41,728 bases of DNA, taken from Candidatus Woesearchaeota archaeon (GTDB taxonomy: Archaea > Nanobdellota > Nanobdellia > Woesearchaeales > UBA11576). Shown here in pieces: positions 1 to 8,478 of this stretch. The notes below the pieces were generated by a model. That model was not told the origin of the DNA. It ran no database searches and saw nothing but the letters and a program-made list of their open reading frames with translations. The stretch's first letter is position 1. Each line of letters begins with the position of its first letter. Location: positions 1-41,728 of the forward strand of contig JABMQF010000054.1 in the NCBI GenBank assembly GCA_013203345.1, read 5' to 3'. The translations under genes and the position numbers were made by a program.

Positions 1-114
1 GAATTTGGGCATGCAACATCTAACTTTCTAGCTTTTCTAGACATAATATCACCTCTATAAAACATAAAAAAGAACTAGAATATAAAGTTTACTAAATTAG
101 GACAGTTCGAAAAA

Positions 115-348
115 ATGTACTCAAAACCAGATATAATAAATGCCGCTTGTGACTATGCAGAAAGGTCGGAGAGGCTTAGAGGAAACTATAGGGGAATGAG
201 CCAAGACTACATTCAAGGTAGAATAGATCAATACGATGAAGGTTTTACATCTAATATCCCCTTTATAGGTCACCTTTTAGAACCTCAAGAAATAAAAGTT
301 ATGAAATCTGTTTTAGAAGAGAAAATAAGAGAAGGAACGTCAGAATAA
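115..348 (+). CDS. hypothetical protein, 77 aa
   Basis: Complete ORF with no recognised family. Confidence 0.45.
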   Translation: MYSKPDIINAACDYAERSERLRGNYRGMSQDYIQGRIDQYDEGFTSNIPFIGHLLEPQEIKVMKSVLEEKIREGTSE

Positions 349-519
349 TTGAAGACTGACCTCCTCTTATTCTTCAGTCATAGTACTATGCGCTCCATCT
401 TTATTTATATGCTTTTTGTAGAGTTGACAATAAAATGTATAACATTTTGCAGTACCTACGGTCAGCACATCAGAATTGGAAAAGAGTGCGCGGCCAGGGC
501 ATTTAAAAAAAGATATTCA

Positions 520-1245
520 TTATTGGGTTTCCTTCCACAGGATATTAAAAAAACGTTCGTATGATTGCGCTGCTGATTTTTCCTGTATTAAGAAACCGAA
601 AGGATCTTCCAGATAGATTATTATTGCAACATGAGACCCGCATATTATTGTTTCAGTTACTTCTTCGAAATTTTCCTCCGTAAGCTTGACTTCGGTATAT
701 CTTTTTTTATTCAATTGTATGAACCATTTGTGGAGGGATTGGTGGAATATAAATTTTCCATCAATTTTTCTTTCAATTCTTTTCTTATGAAAAATCTCCC
801 AGAAAGGCGCACCTAGTATATCTTCTGCTTTTTGAGGTCCGCCATATGCATAATAATTTTCTGATTCTGTATCAATCATAAGGTTTAGAAGCGTTTTTAT
901 CCCCCTCACACCTTGGAAAATTGTTGCTCGAGTCTTGTTCTTTTGTAATTGCTTCTTTGCTTCTAGCTCGGGAATAAGTTTTCTGATTCTTTCTTTTTTC
1001 TCATCTAAATAATTAAGTAATAATTTAGGCTCTATTGTTTGATATTGTTTAATCTTTCCTTGGTAGACATACGTTAATAATCCCTTCTTGATAAGGGAAT
1101 GAAAAGCTCTGTGAACAACAGCATTTTGCACGCCTGATCTGTCTACAACGTTTCCTGCTGTTGAACTGCCCAACTCCAATAATGCTATGAAAACTTTTAT
1201 TTCAACTCCTGTTAAACCAATATTTTCTAGTATTGATGTATCCAT
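520..1245 (-). CDS. TrmB-family transcriptional regulator
   Basis: N-terminal winged helix (LENIGLTGVEIKVFIALLELGSSTAGNVVDRSGVQNAVVHRAFHSLIKKGLL) with TrmB-like C-terminal part; ORF extends to 1305 but the internal Met at 1245 is the likely start. Confidence 0.8.
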   Translation of the reverse strand: MDTSILENIGLTGVEIKVFIALLELGSSTAGNVVDRSGVQNAVVHRAFHSLIKKGLLTYVYQGKIKQYQTIEPKLLLNYLDEKKERIRKLIPELEAKKQLQKNKTRATIFQGVRGIKTLLNLMIDTESENYYAYGGPQKAEDILGAPFWEIFHKKRIERKIDGKFIFHQSLHKWFIQLNKKRYTEVKLTEENFEEVTETIICGSHVAIIIYLEDPFGFLIQEKSAAQSYERFFNILWKETQ

Positions 1246-1343
1246 GCAAGTATGCAATGATCTCGTATTTAAATAATTGTTGTTTATAGTCACAATTATC
1301 ATCACAAATGTTAATATACTTTCACCACTCTTTAGTAATTAAT

Positions 1344-2144
1344 ATGGTCGATTCCCCTCCTTATTGGTCATCAGATACATCTCAAACGTATGAAAAATTC
1401 AATATAGCATTACCGAGTGAAATAGTCGCGTACCATACAGCATATAAAATTCTTGGACCAGAAGGAAAAAAAGTATTAGATTTTGGTTGTTTTCAAGGAA
1501 ATAGTAGCCAGAACATATTACGAGCAGGTGCAAAAGAAGTAACGGGTGTAGATTGTTATCAAAATATCATCCACGCAGCAAGATCAAATTACGAAAATGA
1601 ACCTGGATTGCACTTTCAACACATCCCAAAAAATAGACCCATCCCAAACAGCCAACTGTATGAAGCATGTGCAATGACTTTTGTTCACCCAGTTATTGAT
1701 AGTATAACAGAACTTGATGATTCTTTTCTAAAAATCTACCGTGCTTTAAAAGTAGGTGGCAACCTAATGCTATTAGGACTTAATCCTAAAAGTTTTAGAA
1801 AAAGATTTGATTTTGTCCACTACGACTTTAATAAAAAACTTAGGAGTGACGCACAAGAAGACCTACAGGATGGAGAACCATTCACAAATAATTTGTATCT
1901 TCCAAACGGAAATAACCTATGTTTAACAGATTATTTTTGGAAAGAACAAACTCTCGTTGGCAATCTAGAAAAAAATGGATTCATCGTAGATAACATAATA
2001 GATCTAAATGATGAAAGCTTAGATGAAAAATTACTGAAACAATTCCGACAGGTGCGAAGAGCAATATCAAAAAAACACGAAATAACATGGAAAGATGAAT
2101 GGACTGCACCATTATATCAAATCATTATTGCAAAAAAGACTTAA
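1344..2144 (+). CDS. class I SAM-dependent methyltransferase
   Basis: Motif I KVLDFGCFQGNSSQNIL and later LKVGGNLMLLGLNP; the ORF start at 1308 is probably too early. Confidence 0.75.
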   Translation: MVDSPPYWSSDTSQTYEKFNIALPSEIVAYHTAYKILGPEGKKVLDFGCFQGNSSQNILRAGAKEVTGVDCYQNIIHAARSNYENEPGLHFQHIPKNRPIPNSQLYEACAMTFVHPVIDSITELDDSFLKIYRALKVGGNLMLLGLNPKSFRKRFDFVHYDFNKKLRSDAQEDLQDGEPFTNNLYLPNGNNLCLTDYFWKEQTLVGNLEKNGFIVDNIIDLNDESLDEKLLKQFRQVRRAISKKHEITWKDEWTAPLYQIIIAKKT

Positions 2145-2246
2145 ATCACACCTCCCGCATTCACAGAATTATTTCGAATGGTTCTGGAAACAGAGCAAGC
2201 CCACAAAAAGTAAACAAACCGTCTTTTATCCCCTAACACCTTAAAA

Positions 2247-2349
2247 TACGGCAGCCGGGAATTCCGTGTGAAAGCAAATCTGCTTTTCACTATTCGAACC
2301 CGGGTGACGACCTTGGGAGGGTCGTATCATACCACTAGATCACTGCCGT
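2247..2349 (-). tRNA. tRNA-Gly (anticodon CCC) with a ~32-nt intron-like insertion in the T-loop
   Basis: Minus strand: acceptor ACGGCAG/CTGCCGT; D arm ATC..AGTGGTAT..GAT; anticodon arm CGACC-CTCCCAA-GGTCG; T arm CCGGG-TTCGAA[32 nt]T-CCCGG. The insert contains the hairpin GTGAAAAGCA-GATT-TGCTTTCAC. Confidence 0.85.
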
Positions 2350-2352
2350 GTA

Positions 2353-2880
2353 TCACCAGACATAAGGTACCAGACTCTTTGTCTTTCTCTTATATGTTGA
2401 ATATTTCTTCCCGAACTTTTTCAGCATAGCTGATTCTTCAACATTTATCCTGTACATTCCTGCAGGAACCAGAACGACAATGGTTGCGATTATCCCAAAC
2501 ATGCTCTGCACCACAAGGCATATACCAACTACTAGCAGGAACATACCTGTGTACATAGGGTGTCTTATCATGCTATGTATGCCTTTTGTCACAAGCTCAT
2601 GGTCTTTCCTTACCTTTACTTCATAAGCAAAGTTCTTTCCAAGACCAACATGTCCAAGACCTCTTAGCACAAACCCGATTATGAACAGGGTCAGTCCTGG
2701 TATGACATACCAATTATTGTAGACAGGTCTTTTTAGCATTACATCTGTCAGCACCACAATCGCTATGACTCCTAAGCTAAGATAGATTATTGGTAGCGAG
2801 TTTTTATCTGTTTTTTTTACTTCACCTAAGCCAAGCGGCGAAAGCAGCTTTTGTTTTGTTTTGTTGTTCATGTTATTCAC
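2353..2880 (-). CDS. isoprenylcysteine carboxyl methyltransferase-like membrane protein
   Basis: Multi-TM protein with ICMT/PEMT-type IRHPMYTGMFLL motif near the C-terminus. Confidence 0.75.
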   Translation of the reverse strand: MNNMNNKTKQKLLSPLGLGEVKKTDKNSLPIIYLSLGVIAIVVLTDVMLKRPVYNNWYVIPGLTLFIIGFVLRGLGHVGLGKNFAYEVKVRKDHELVTKGIHSMIRHPMYTGMFLLVVGICLVVQSMFGIIATIVVLVPAGMYRINVEESAMLKKFGKKYSTYKRKTKSLVPYVW

Positions 2881-2977
2881 GTCAAAACAAAGCAGTATAT
2901 ATTTTTTTCTAAGTATGACTATTGAGCTTTGCTTTTGGATTAGTTATTGAATGTGAATGATGGGTCAGGGGGTAGGT

Positions 2978-3390
2978 TCTGTCAATGAATATGTGCTAAT
3001 CCAGCCTTTGCAAAGATGCTTATTCAGTTTGGAAAAGAAGCTTGTTTCAGTTTGGCAAAGAAGCTTTAGGTCTAAATTTTCCTCGTTCCCCAAAGGGGTA
3101 TTTTTGTTATCGATTCTTAATAGAGAAAATAAAAATCACCAAGCAGGCGCGTGGTTTATAATGACTGACTTCGTGGTTTGTTGGTTGACTTGGTGATTTG
3201 TTGGCTGACTTCGTGGTTTGCTTGGCTGCCTGCGCAATACCATTGCCGCGCTCGCACTGCTGTGTTATTTGATGCTGTTCGCCCAACTGCGTTAGGTTTT
3301 TTTCAGTTAGAAGTTTAGGCTCGCTAGGCGGCAACGGTGGCGCAGGCAGCTTTGTTGGTGTTGTAGACAGAAGTAGTATTGACTTATCCC
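2978..3390 (+). repeat. Modular dispersed repeat, copy A
   Basis: Shares, in the same order, CTGTCAATGAA..TCCAGCCTTTGCAAAGATGCTT..TTCAGTTTGGAAAAG, a CCCC-AAA-GGGG hairpin, TATCGATTCTT, a tandem tract, and GCTGCCTGCGCAATACC..CTCGCTAGGCGGCAACGG..GCAGGCAGC with copy B. Confidence 0.85.
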
Positions 3391-3399
3391 ACACTAGAA

Positions 3400-3690
3400 T
3401 CAGTATGTCTTGTAGCAATCTTCTATTCTGTGCACAACATCAAGAAACCCAGGATCTTTTTTTTCAATGTGTGGACTGACCTTAAATCCACTACCATAGG
3501 CTGTTCCTATCAATACACATTCAAGATATGCATACATGATTTTTGGAGACATCTCATCTTTATGTGTGTGGCAATGGTTTGATTCTAATTCTAATCCTTC
3601 TATGTTGAGCTCTTTTAGTTTTGAAATCTGATCTGGCTCAAGCTGGTCAGGACCATCTCTATCTAGTTTGTTAAATATCCATTCCAGCAT
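3400..3690 (-). CDS. hypothetical protein, 96 aa
   Basis: Complete ORF abutting repeat copy A. Confidence 0.5.
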   Translation of the reverse strand: MLEWIFNKLDRDGPDQLEPDQISKLKELNIEGLELESNHCHTHKDEMSPKIMYAYLECVLIGTAYGSGFKVSPHIEKKDPGFLDVVHRIEDCYKTY

Positions 3691-3706
3691 CTCAACACCT
3701 TTAGAA

Positions 3707-3892
3707 TCAGGACATTCGGATTTTGAATTTCTTATCTGTTATTGCTTCAACTCTAAATTTCTGAATCTGGTTTTCTTCAGCCCATTTCTTGGCTGATTCC
3801 TCTGACTTGAATGCCTTTGGCCTTACAGGAGCTTTGACCCCTGGTTTGGGTCGTTTCTTGTACAGTCTGTTGCTATATAATCTTGAACTCAT
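3707..3892 (-). CDS. small basic hypothetical protein, 61 aa
   Basis: Complete Lys/Arg-rich ORF in line with the neighbouring minus-strand genes. Confidence 0.55.
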   Translation of the reverse strand: MSSRLYSNRLYKKRPKPGVKAPVRPKAFKSEESAKKWAEENQIQKFRVEAITDKKFKIRMS

Positions 3893-3927
3893 GGAATGTT
3901 TAATTTAGTGCTCATATTTAAATCTTA

Positions 3928-3987
3928 TCACACTTTGTCTTCATCAGGGCTGTCACTGCCCCATTCATCCCATTCGTCTTCTGGCAT
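3928..3987 (-). CDS. putative 19-aa acidic microprotein MPEDEWDEWGSDSPDEDKV
   Basis: ATG a few nt after the histone stop codon; not in the supplied ORF list because of size. Confidence 0.4.
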   Translation of the reverse strand: MPEDEWDEWGSDSPDEDKV

Positions 3988-3992
3988 TTTGT

Positions 3993-4205
3993 TCAGTATT
4001 TAGCTGCGAGTTTGACATCGCTTGCCTTAACTGTTACTCTACCAGAATGCACTGCAAGTTTGACTGCGCGTTCAGAGATTTCTGCAGCTATGTCTTCTAT
4101 AACGTCTTTAAGAGCTATTTTTGCTTTGTCTGATGCCCTTTCAGCGCCGCATTGCTTGAGTATTTTTTCCATTGCAGCAAGTGGAAGTAGTTTTTGAGTT
4201 GCCAT
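3993..4205 (-). CDS. archaeal histone (HMf-like)
   Basis: LLPLAAMEKILKQCGAERASDKAKIALKDVIEDIAAEISERAVKLAVHSGRVTVKASDVKLA, a complete histone fold. Confidence 0.95.
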   Translation of the reverse strand: MATQKLLPLAAMEKILKQCGAERASDKAKIALKDVIEDIAAEISERAVKLAVHSGRVTVKASDVKLAAKY

Positions 4206-4576
4206 TTAATTCCCTCCTATATGAACGATTAAAGATTACACAGTCTAAAACAGCCTTGGTTTTTAATATTTTCGGTTCAGGAGCTATTTTCACCTGTCTG
4301 CGTTGATTACACGCTGTTTTTGTGGGTTTAAGCCCCTCACAACAATATGTGGTGAGTTTGTAACCTAAGCAGGGCAAAATGAGCTGTCAGGTTTCATATT
4401 TTCTTGAGAAGCACTCTAAGGTAGTTATAGTGACACGTCAGGGCTTTAGGGTTATATTCTTGAAACAATCCCTACCAAAAACTTTAAAAACAATAACTAC
4501 CTGGACATTATATATGGGAAAAGAGGTGGAATTGTTTCTATGTTTAGTTAGATTTAGATGTTTCTGGGTTGGTTAG

Positions 4577-5650
4577 ATGGACGAGTCACTACGTAGCATG
4601 CTGGGAATAAGGAAGAAGGTGTCTGTGATATTTAGTGTGATAGATTTCTTCAGGAAGATGCTTACTCCTCGCGCAATTCTTGTCCTTACTTTGTTGTTTA
4701 TTTTTATCACTGCGACAATCTTGTTTGCGCATATCGAGCTGATGCAAAGACCTGCTTTGATGACTATGATTAATGAGGATGGTGCGCATCCTTATTTCGT
4801 CTCATTGTACTGGCTTGTGACTACGGTCGCAACTGTTGGTTATGGTGATATAGTTCCTATCACAACTGCTGGGCGCATCATAGCATTGGGTATAATGGTG
4901 CTGGGTGTTATCACTCTCTCCCTTGTTATTTCACAGATAACAAGCAGGATTGTATCTATAAACCTGGGCAGTATGTTTGGTGTCACAAAGACGAGTAAGA
5001 AGATTGATTGTATACTCTGCGGTTGGAATCCTACTACTCAGTCAGCTTTCCAGGAGTTAAAAGAAAGGGGTATGGAGATTGTGGTCATAGATAAGCAGAC
5101 CCGACCAGAACTTTTGAAGTCACGTAACGTCCATTTTGTGAATGGTGATCCTACTCGTCCTGATATTCTCAGTCGGGCAAACATAACCAATGCCAAGAAC
5201 GTGGTCTTGGCTATGGAAGAGGATTCTCAGGTATTGCTTGGTATTCATGTCATAAGAAATCTGAATCCCTGGATTAATATTGTCGCAAAGATCAATAATC
5301 ATGAGCATGTTAAGATTGCAGAGTCTGCAGGTGCAGATCAAGTAGTGTCTCCCTCGTCGATTGGAGGCAGGCTGCTTTCAATGGTTGCTGAGGAACCTTC
5401 TGCTGTCGAGTGGATAATGAAGGCCATGACGAGCAGGGAAGGTATACAGCTTATTGAGTATGATGTAGTGCCTGAATCTTCTTTTGTCAACAGGACTGTG
5501 CGTGAGGCGCGTAAGGAACTTGGAGACCGCGCTAAGATAATAGGTGTTGACACTGCCACTGGTCTGGAGAAGATTCCTGGTGATGACCTTAAGATAGAGG
5601 TTGGTAACAAACTTATAATGTTGATTGATGAGAACAAGTTGAGGCTATAG
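4577..5650 (+). CDS. MthK-like 2TM potassium channel with cytosolic RCK_N/RCK_C domains
   Basis: Selectivity filter TVATVGYGDIVP between two TM helices, then an MthK-type RCK_N (CILCGWNPTTQSAFQELKERG..GDPTRPDIL) and RCK_C. Confidence 0.93.
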   Translation: MDESLRSMLGIRKKVSVIFSVIDFFRKMLTPRAILVLTLLFIFITATILFAHIELMQRPALMTMINEDGAHPYFVSLYWLVTTVATVGYGDIVPITTAGRIIALGIMVLGVITLSLVISQITSRIVSINLGSMFGVTKTSKKIDCILCGWNPTTQSAFQELKERGMEIVVIDKQTRPELLKSRNVHFVNGDPTRPDILSRANITNAKNVVLAMEEDSQVLLGIHVIRNLNPWINIVAKINNHEHVKIAESAGADQVVSPSSIGGRLLSMVAEEPSAVEWIMKAMTSREGIQLIEYDVVPESSFVNRTVREARKELGDRAKIIGVDTATGLEKIPGDDLKIEVGNKLIMLIDENKLRL

Positions 5651-5651
5651 T

Positions 5652-7808
5652 ATGAAGACAAGATATTTAGCTCTGATAGCGGGAATCTTTATGGTACTTG
5701 GTCTTCTGACAAGTTATCATGGTAGTGTAGGGTGGACATGGATAATCATCATGGCATCTCTTGTCGCTTTCCTTGTCAAGTTTGGCCTTGCGCTCTGGAT
5801 ACTGCTGCTTAATCATAATTCTCGTGTGAATCGTTTCTTTGCTGCTGTGTTCATTGGTCAGGCTGTTTGGGATCTTGGAAAGTTTGTGATGTGGCTTACA
5901 CCTTACGAGCCTACTGCCATGATTTGGGCAAAGATATCCTATACTGGTTACATACTTTCAGTTTTTTTCATGCTTAATTTCGTCTGGGCTTTTCTTAAGA
6001 AAAAGAATTTCTTCACGACAAAATATGGTAGGATTGTTTTTTATGCACCTATGGTTTTTATGCTTGGCGCGTTATGGGTTGGAAACCAGGTTATTGTCGA
6101 TCTTATTCCGCCAAATGTTATGAGTTATGGATATGGTATTGAATTGTGGAGTTATTCATATGGTGCGGTATACAATTATTTTTTTGTCTGGTTCCAGGCG
6201 CTACCTTTCCTTTATGCTTTTATGCATTTTGTGTTTAGGTATTTCTATGGGCAGAGGAATGACAAGAAGAAGCAGATGCTTTATTTATTGGTTGGAAGCG
6301 CGTTCCCCATAATGATAGGTATTCCGACAGGTGTGCTGTTACCTTTCTTTGATATTTATCTTCCTCCTCACAACAACCTGCTTTCGCTTGTGATGTCTGT
6401 GTTCATAGCAATAGGTATCATAAAGTATAAGTTCCTGACTATACAGCCCATAGGTGAGCATATAGTTCCTGGCAGGAAATTAGAGCATAAGCTTGCTCAG
6501 AAGTACTTGCTGCAGACAGGTAAGAGTTATTTCATAACGCACGAGAGGTCCAGTGACATAGCGCATAAGGTTATGTTAACTCATCTGTACAGGAATCGTT
6601 ATGGTCTTATCATAACTGCTCGTAATCCTACGAGTGTACGACAAGATTATGGTATTGAGACAACACCTATTGTCTGGCTGACAGACACAGATACTCAGCA
6701 GCTTTCAGTCGATCCGATAGATATACAGCAGTTGTATGAGACTATCCATATGTTTGTTCGTAAGGTGCCTAACGCGATTGTGCTGATTGACGGTCTTGAT
6801 TATCTTATCCAGCATAACAATTTTGAGAAGATACTGCATTTCATAACGCAGATTAGGCTTGTTGTTGTGCAGAATGGTGCTTGTCTTATTATTACAAAGG
6901 GTTCTGCAGTCCTTACGCATAAGCAGGAGCGTATGATTAATCAGCATCTTGTGGCCCTTCCTTTTGAAGCAAGAAGAGAAGATGATTCAGACAAGGATAA
7001 GGTTAAGTATTCAGGACATATTAATTATGTGTTGATAGGTCATAACCCTTTGTCTCAGTCTATTGTCAGCGAGTTCGAAAAGCGTCACATAGTACCAACT
7101 TTGATTGAGAAACAAGATATCTTGGCGCACTACCTTAAAGGTAGCATAAAGCATATACAAGGAGATCCTTTGACGAGTAAAGTGCTTGAGAACGCAGGAG
7201 TGGGCAAGCCTTCGACTGTTGTTATAATAACTCTTGAGGATGACTCTGATGTTATACTGTGTATTAACAAGATACGCCAGATATCTGATTCTGTCAAGAT
7301 AATAACAAGTCTTCATGATTATAATTTTATGTCTATTGCAGTAAAAGCTGGTGCTGATAGTGTGGTGCCTTCTGCGGCGATAGGTGGGAGACTTATCTCC
7401 CTTTCTTTGTCATCTCCTGCAATAGTCAAGTGGGTTATGGACAGCACAACTTATTCTGCTCCTGAGCTTGAGCTGATAGAGCTTGTTGCAAGTTCTGGCG
7501 TACTTGTCGGGAAGACAATAGGTGCTATTGACAAAAAGCTTGGTAAGGCAGGAAACATAATTGGTATCAAGACTGCAAGAGGTCTTATACCTATACCTGA
7601 TGATGCCTATACTCTTGAGAAAGGTGACCGCCTTGTGGTTGAGGTGAGTATGAAAATTATACCAGAGGATCGCAATATTGCTAATCTTATTGGATGCGTT
7701 CTTTGTGAGAAGAGAGGTAAGGTAAGCGGTAGGCGCAAAGGATTGAAAGGTTTGAAGAAAAAGGCAGTGCGAATTAAACGTGTGAATTCTAAATCTAAAA
7801 AGAAGTAG
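5652..7808 (+). CDS. HisKA_7TM-like membrane region + DUF835 + TrkA_N/TrkA_C (RCK) fusion protein
   Basis: About 8 hydrophobic segments ending in AIGIIKYKFLTIQPIGEHIV; DUF835-like region (YFITHERSSDIAHKVMLTHLYRNRYGLIITARNP..IVLIDGLDYLIQHNNFEKILHFITQIRLVVVQNGACLIITK); RCK_N INYVLIGHNPLSQSIVSEFEK..GDPLTSKVLENAGV; RCK_C; Lys-rich tail. Confidence 0.85.
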   Translation: MKTRYLALIAGIFMVLGLLTSYHGSVGWTWIIIMASLVAFLVKFGLALWILLLNHNSRVNRFFAAVFIGQAVWDLGKFVMWLTPYEPTAMIWAKISYTGYILSVFFMLNFVWAFLKKKNFFTTKYGRIVFYAPMVFMLGALWVGNQVIVDLIPPNVMSYGYGIELWSYSYGAVYNYFFVWFQALPFLYAFMHFVFRYFYGQRNDKKKQMLYLLVGSAFPIMIGIPTGVLLPFFDIYLPPHNNLLSLVMSVFIAIGIIKYKFLTIQPIGEHIVPGRKLEHKLAQKYLLQTGKSYFITHERSSDIAHKVMLTHLYRNRYGLIITARNPTSVRQDYGIETTPIVWLTDTDTQQLSVDPIDIQQLYETIHMFVRKVPNAIVLIDGLDYLIQHNNFEKILHFITQIRLVVVQNGACLIITKGSAVLTHKQERMINQHLVALPFEARREDDSDKDKVKYSGHINYVLIGHNPLSQSIVSEFEKRHIVPTLIEKQDILAHYLKGSIKHIQGDPLTSKVLENAGVGKPSTVVIITLEDDSDVILCINKIRQISDSVKIITSLHDYNFMSIAVKAGADSVVPSAAIGGRLISLSLSSPAIVKWVMDSTTYSAPELELIELVASSGVLVGKTIGAIDKKLGKAGNIIGIKTARGLIPIPDDAYTLEKGDRLVVEVSMKIIPEDRNIANLIGCVLCEKRGKVSGRRKGLKGLKKKAVRIKRVNSKSKKK

Positions 7809-7919
7809 TGGTAGTGGTTGTAGTAGTGGTGTGTTGCTTATTTGAAACACTATTTGTCATGCACGAATCATCAACTAAGGGGCATAAGATTAATAAGGTG
7901 GTTATTCATCATTAAATAT

Positions 7920-8444
7920 ATGGAGATTCAAAATTATGCCCAGACCACTTTTGAAACTTGTTTGGCTGTAAACTTATTACAATTGACTGAAAAGAAGATT
8001 TCTAAAAAAGAAGAATTAAATACAATTAATTATGCTATGAATTTTTCAAAAGATAATTTTACAATTGGTCACTTGGATTTTATGGCCAAAAATCATAATT
8101 TAGGTCTCGATTTCTATGTTGATAATAAGTGGTTCTTAGCTTTCATCAACAAATTTAAGTTTTCGAATAAAATTGATGTCATCCATAAAAAAATCGATTT
8201 AAATTTAATCAATGACCGAATAAAAATATCGCCAGCTATTGTTTATCTGGATTCATTCGCCTTGTGGAAAATCACTCACGCACCACATTTCATAATTGTG
8301 ATTCAACCAACTAAATACGGCTATAAAATCTATGATCCGTGGGATGGAAAAATTAAAACGATTAGTTCTGATACTTTATCAAAGGGCATAATTAATTTAA
8401 GAAATCTTCTAAAATACTGTCCACAGTTAATTCAAAAGAAGTAG
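7920..8444 (+). CDS. stand-alone C39-like papain-fold peptidase
   Basis: Q-x-T-F-E-T-C-L-A (Gln/Cys), APHFIIVIQPT (His) and YKIYDPWDG (Asp) in the expected order. Confidence 0.65.
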   Translation: MEIQNYAQTTFETCLAVNLLQLTEKKISKKEELNTINYAMNFSKDNFTIGHLDFMAKNHNLGLDFYVDNKWFLAFINKFKFSNKIDVIHKKIDLNLINDRIKISPAIVYLDSFALWKITHAPHFIIVIQPTKYGYKIYDPWDGKIKTISSDTLSKGIINLRNLLKYCPQLIQKK

Positions 8445-8478
8445 CACCCATTGGTTTACTCCTCTGAGCCTTCTGCTC

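Noticed and set aside
3275-3300. GCCCAACTGCGTTAGGT in the repeats resembles integron attC R''/R' core boxes (RYYYAAC / GTTRRRY)
   Set aside because: The two boxes are adjacent rather than at the ends of the hairpin, copy C lacks the GTTRRRY box, and no IntI-like integrase is present in the window.
3107-3418. 103-aa minus-strand ORF
   Set aside because: Lies entirely within repeat copy A and is low-complexity; best explained as chance translation of the repeat.
4400-4576. Possible ydaO/c-di-AMP-type riboswitch before the K+ channel
   Set aside because: Only simple inverted repeats were found and none of the conserved ydaO core could be recognised.
4379-4576. 65-aa plus-strand ORF upstream of the K+ channel
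   Set aside because: Overlaps the inverted repeat and TATA-like region, has no protein-like composition, and is probably non-coding.
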